NCBI GenBank assembly: GCA_026461395.1
Contig: JAPJNA010000078.1
Location: forward strand, 1-33,354
DNA from: Chthoniobacterales bacterium
Lineage (GTDB): Bacteria; Verrucomicrobiota; Verrucomicrobiia; Chthoniobacterales; UBA6821
Direction of reading: 5' to 3'
Length of the DNA stretch: 33,354 nt
Shown here: piece after piece, positions 31,134-33,354 of the stretch
Layout of the letters: the number at the start of each line of letters is the position of its first letter
Position numbering within the stretch: the stretch's first letter is position 1
Notes under the pieces: model-generated
Databases searched by the model: none
Seen by the model: only the letters and a program-made list of their open reading frames with translations
What the model was told of the DNA's origin: nothing
Position numbers and translations under genes: made by a program

Positions 31134-31532
31134 ATGGCTTTTTTCCCCTTTAACCGAAAGCAAACGAAGAGAGCTCCCAAGGCTTCTTCAAACCTTGAGG
31201 CTAGTGACGGAAAGTCCCAACTGACCCTCCAGCTAGAGGAGGTCAAACGCCAGAGGCAGGAGCTTCTTCGCAGAACTGAAGAGGCCCAGAGAAAGGTAGA
31301 GGACATTCCAAAAAAGATTGAAGAACGTAAGCGGCGGGAGGTGGAACGGATCCATGAAAGGGCCCAGAACCACAAAACTGTCCGGGGGTTAGTGAAGCCC
31401 ACTTATCGGATCCCATCGGTTGTTACTCGAAAACATTCCCGTGCAGAGCAGCGGTCCATGGCGAAAAAGTTCCTGATTTTATGTGCAGTTCTTGCGGTCT
31501 TGCTTTTTTTCCTATGGAAGGCTGCTTCCTGA
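31134..31532 (+). CDS. Tail-anchored coiled-coil protein of unknown function
   Basis: I do not recognise this 132-residue protein. Residues 1-25 are basic and Ser-rich. Residues 28-82 are a highly charged Glu/Arg/Lys/Gln stretch with heptad-like spacing (LQLEEVKRQRQELLRRTEEA), almost surely a coiled coil. Residues 112-128 (KFLILCAVLAVLLFFLW) form one C-terminal membrane helix, so the protein is probably anchored in the inner membrane with its body in the cytoplasm. A likely terminator lies 108 bases downstream. Base composition is lower in G+C than in the housekeeping genes upstream. Confidence 0.65.
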   Translation: MAFFPFNRKQTKRAPKASSNLEASDGKSQLTLQLEEVKRQRQELLRRTEEAQRKVEDIPKKIEERKRREVERIHERAQNHKTVRGLVKPTYRIPSVVTRKHSRAEQRSMAKKFLILCAVLAVLLFFLWKAAS

Positions 31533-31639
31533 GGGATGGAATTGCTCCTATTTTTTCAGGACACCGTCAATCGTTCCGAGAGCATTTTCCCTTAAGCCTG
31601 TTGTTCACGTAGATGTAGCTGGCTCTTGGGCGGAAGAAG

Positions 31640-31666
31640 GAGTCCTGAGCGGGCTCTTTCTTTTAT
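31640..31666 (+). terminator. Probable rho-independent terminator
   Basis: GAGTCC (31640-31645), loop TGAGC, GGGCTC (31651-31656), then TTTCTTTTAT. The stem has six pairs including one G-T. It lies downstream of the coiled-coil gene and 59 bases before the acyltransferase gene, so it separates the two transcripts. The rest of the gap 31533-31725 shows nothing else. Confidence 0.6.
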
Positions 31667-31725
31667 CAATTGGAGGCTTCTTCTAGTGGCAAGTATGAAA
31701 CAGTTTAATCTGATTCCTTCTTGAT

Positions 31726-33018
31726 ATGTCTTTAGAAACCACTTCATGGAGCACACCTCTCAGTGGATGTGACTCCTATATTGCTGCTCTCAACGATTAT
31801 ATGACCAGATCGGGGCAGGGGCACCACCGGTGTGTAACAATTATAGAGGTGGGCAATGGATTCTCCATTCTGGCCCTCAAGTCTGCTCTAGCCCGTTTTG
31901 GATTAAGTCACCCAATACTTGGAGCTCAGATTACTCGTGCTTATCCAGGAGCGGTACCTCGATGGAAGAATACCTTCACTCCAGAGATCGAAGTACAGGA
32001 ACATTCCCAGGAAAGGGATTCTCATGATTTAGCCCGAGAACTTCTGGCTGCTAACTGGAAGGGGATGATGCGATTCGATGTAATCACGCAGGGAAATGGC
32101 GCAATCATTCTGATAAGTTGGAGTCATCTCATCTTTGACGGAAAAGGGGCAGAGTTGGCGTTAGCCGAGATTTCTCGACTATCATCGATCGATATCAATC
32201 CAGATAGCCGAACCTTCTTGCAGAGTATTCCGGATGTTCCAGCAATGGGGTTTCGAGATAAATTAAAAGCCGTAAAGCCCTTTATCGACAGATACTGGGA
32301 GTTGAGAAAGGAGCAGGTCAGATCGCTTTGCGTGGATCAGCGAGAAGCTGGCATTTCAGATTTCCGAATCATCAGGTTCACGAGCGAGGAATCAGAAATC
32401 ATTCTCCAAAGAGCTCATGATCTTACTGGTGGGATATTCCTGCTTCCCTATTTCCTAGCAGTAGCCATGAGAGCCCATAAGAGGGTTCTCGCCGACAGAG
32501 GAATACACAGTGGCTCGCTTGAATGTTCCATCTCTCTCCAAAAAAGGAAGAGGGGTACGAATGGGCCCATTTTCCAGAACCAGGTGTCGCAAATGTTTTT
32601 CTCTCTAAAGCTGGAGGAAACGGACTCGTTGAAAACAGCGACGAGCAAACTCCTAGATCAGTACAGCTCCATGGCAAAGACAGGCTTCGATGCGGCCTTT
32701 ATAATCATGACAAATTGGATGAGACGCATTCCTTTGAATCTCTACCGGATCTTTATGAGGAAAGAGGCTTCTGGACAGATCACTTCATTTTTTCATGCTC
32801 ATACTGGAGTCTTCCTATCAGGAGTTTCGGCTTTCTGTGGAGGAGTAATTCAAGATGGGTGTCATGTACCTTCGGTTTCTCAACCTCCGGGGACCGGATT
32901 GTTTTTAAGCGAGAGAGATGGACTCCTTACTGCAACTCTCTGCTGGCGAGATGGAGTGATTTCCACTGAAGAGGTCCAAACTATGGAGCAGATGATCAGA
33001 GGCGATCTGCTGAGATAA
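31726..33018 (+). CDS. Condensation-superfamily (CoA-dependent) acyltransferase-like protein
   Basis: A 430-residue protein with the HxxxDG active-site motif of the chloramphenicol-acetyltransferase-like/condensation superfamily: His134-LIF-Asp138-Gly139 in SWSHLIFDGKGAELAL. The family joins acyl groups to alcohols or amines (BAHD, PapA, alcohol acetyltransferase, NRPS condensation). It stands alone, with no carrier-protein or adenylation domain, so a free acyl-CoA or carrier-bound donor in trans is likely. The C-terminal half has FFHAHTGVFLSGVSAFCGG. The gene is visibly more AT-rich than those before 30.7 kb and may be acquired. It faces a truncated YbhN-like gene 12 bases away. Substrate unknown. 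Confidence 0.75.
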   Translation: MSLETTSWSTPLSGCDSYIAALNDYMTRSGQGHHRCVTIIEVGNGFSILALKSALARFGLSHPILGAQITRAYPGAVPRWKNTFTPEIEVQEHSQERDSHDLARELLAANWKGMMRFDVITQGNGAIILISWSHLIFDGKGAELALAEISRLSSIDINPDSRTFLQSIPDVPAMGFRDKLKAVKPFIDRYWELRKEQVRSLCVDQREAGISDFRIIRFTSEESEIILQRAHDLTGGIFLLPYFLAVAMRAHKRVLADRGIHSGSLECSISLQKRKRGTNGPIFQNQVSQMFFSLKLEETDSLKTATSKLLDQYSSMAKTGFDAAFIIMTNWMRRIPLNLYRIFMRKEASGQITSFFHAHTGVFLSGVSAFCGGVIQDGCHVPSVSQPPGTGLFLSERDGLLTATLCWRDGVISTEEVQTMEQMIRGDLLR

Positions 33019-33030
33019 AATTACCGGGCT

Positions 33031-33258
33031 TCAAGTTGGATCCGGAGCGGCATGTCCCGTTGATCTAGATGAGGCAGTTGTAAAGGGCACAAGTAACCCA
33101 CCAAGGATCGAAACCGTTGCTTGCAATCCAAACCCACCCAGAGAGATGAGGGCTGCAGCACCTCCTGGAACAGAATAGATTGTTCCGAGAAGCTCTTGAA
33201 AAAGGGTTTCTCTAAGGCCTATCCCAAAAAGAGTAATTGGCATAGCAACCAAGGTATC
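33031..33258 (-). pseudogene. 3' remnant of a YbhN/UPF0104-type (LPG synthase transmembrane) protein, cut by an IS
   Basis: Seventy-five codons before the stop read TLVAMPITLFGIGLRETLFQ, then ELLGTIYSVPGGAAALISLGGFG and a final hydrophobic stretch. The P(I/L)...GIG.RE motif and the last helices are typical of the C terminus of YbhN/UPF0104 membrane proteins, related to the flippase half of lysyl-phosphatidylglycerol synthases. The frame continues upstream only into the IS end (33259), where homology stops. So the gene has lost its 5' part to the insertion; the rest may lie beyond the element. It converges on the acyltransferase gene. Confidence 0.65.
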
Positions 33259-33296
33259 TGACCTGACCCCCATAAACGGGACAGTTGAAAAATGAA

Positions 33297-33325
33297 GTTC
33301 TGCTGGGCAATAAGGAGAGCAGAAC
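33297..33325 (+). promoter_or_regulatory. Hairpin presenting the ribosome binding site of the IS transposase gene
   Basis: GTTCTGCT (33297-33304) and AGCAGAAC (33318-33325) are a perfect eight-base pair with a 13-base loop. The loop contains AAGGAG (33312-33317), the ribosome binding site of orfA, 11 bases before its ATG. Such a hairpin could limit translation of transcripts that enter the element from outside. Confidence 0.55.
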
Positions 33326-33328
33326 AAC

Positions 33329-33354
33329 ATGAAAAAAAGCAGATACAGCGAAGA
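33329..33354 (+). CDS. IS3-family transposase OrfA, first codons only
   Basis: The frame begins MKKSRYSE and leaves the window. It matches the start of IS3-family OrfA proteins (MKKSRFTEEQI...), the helix-turn-helix subunit that is joined to OrfB by frameshifting to make the transposase. A strong AAGGAG precedes the ATG, unlike most genes in this window. Only eight full codons are visible, so the subgroup cannot be named. Confidence 0.65.

Larger units (their letters stand above)
33259..33354 (+). mobile_element. Left end of an IS3-family insertion sequence
   Basis: TGACCTGACCCCCATAAACG starts at 33259 and looks like an IS3-family terminal inverted repeat (TGA-C/A-CTG-CCCCC...AAAC type). It is followed 45 bases later by the start of an orfA-like reading frame. 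It interrupts the YbhN-like gene exactly where that protein's homology ends. The other end and the target duplication lie outside the window. Confidence 0.75.

Noticed and set aside
1-33354. CRISPR array, tRNA, rRNA, riboswitch or complete defence system
   Set aside because: No regularly spaced direct repeats with unique spacers, no cloverleaf sequence, no rRNA-like sequence and no recognised defence genes apart from the decayed Fic/VbhA pair.

Overview
This window is about 33 kb of GC-rich bacterial chromosome. It most probably comes from the phylum Verrucomicrobiota. That assignment is inference and rests on three things: the elongation factor P type (EfpL-like sequence with a TPGNLRAF loop), the secreted 32-residue DP/W repeat protein, and intergenic spacers full of short dispersed and inverted repeats. 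Most genes are housekeeping. I see no rRNA, tRNA or CRISPR array.

Layout. (1) 100-4818, cell envelope and stress: kpsF/kdsD then efp on the minus strand, a small secreted protein, a GT4 glycosyltransferase facing a GT9 heptosyltransferase, and a UspA protein. KdsD and the heptosyltransferase fit LPS inner-core synthesis. (2) 4885-9728, plus strand: rarA, a fused two-domain nucleoside diphosphate kinase, a class I aminotransferase and ispA. (3) 9777-11747, minus strand: a membrane-anchored protein of about sixteen 32-residue helical repeats. (4) 11976-16408, plus strand: a lipid cluster with a cyclopropane-fatty-acid-synthase-like enzyme, a DUF1295 membrane protein, a second Cfa-like enzyme of the coclaurine N-methyltransferase type, and an MGDG-synthase-type glycosyltransferase. 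(5) 16430-18950, minus strand: YkgJ-type cysteine-cluster protein, PTS enzyme I and a secreted DUF1737-like protein. (6) 19010-22489: rfbD and a luciferase-like oxidoreductase facing a secreted thioredoxin-like protein and tsaD. (7) 22706-26535, minus strand: a tight run nuoB-nuoC-rnd-nadC-birA. (8) 26648-27048: a decayed VbhA/Fic toxin-antitoxin pair. (9) 27267-29746, minus strand: hisC-mnmE, with a divergent short-chain dehydrogenase. (10) 30692-33354: an accessory, visibly more AT-rich tail with a 39-residue repeat ORF, a tail-anchored coiled-coil protein, a condensation-superfamily acyltransferase, and the 3' remnant of a YbhN-type membrane protein cut by an IS3-family element that runs off the window.

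The points most worth a second look are the lipid cluster, the EF-P without a modifiable loop lysine, the NDK with a degenerate N-terminal domain, the Fic/VbhA remnant recognised from a 58-codon frame, the nuoBC-rnd coupling, and the dispersed intergenic repeats. I saw no complete new defence or mobile system; the lipid cluster is the best candidate for undescribed biochemistry.
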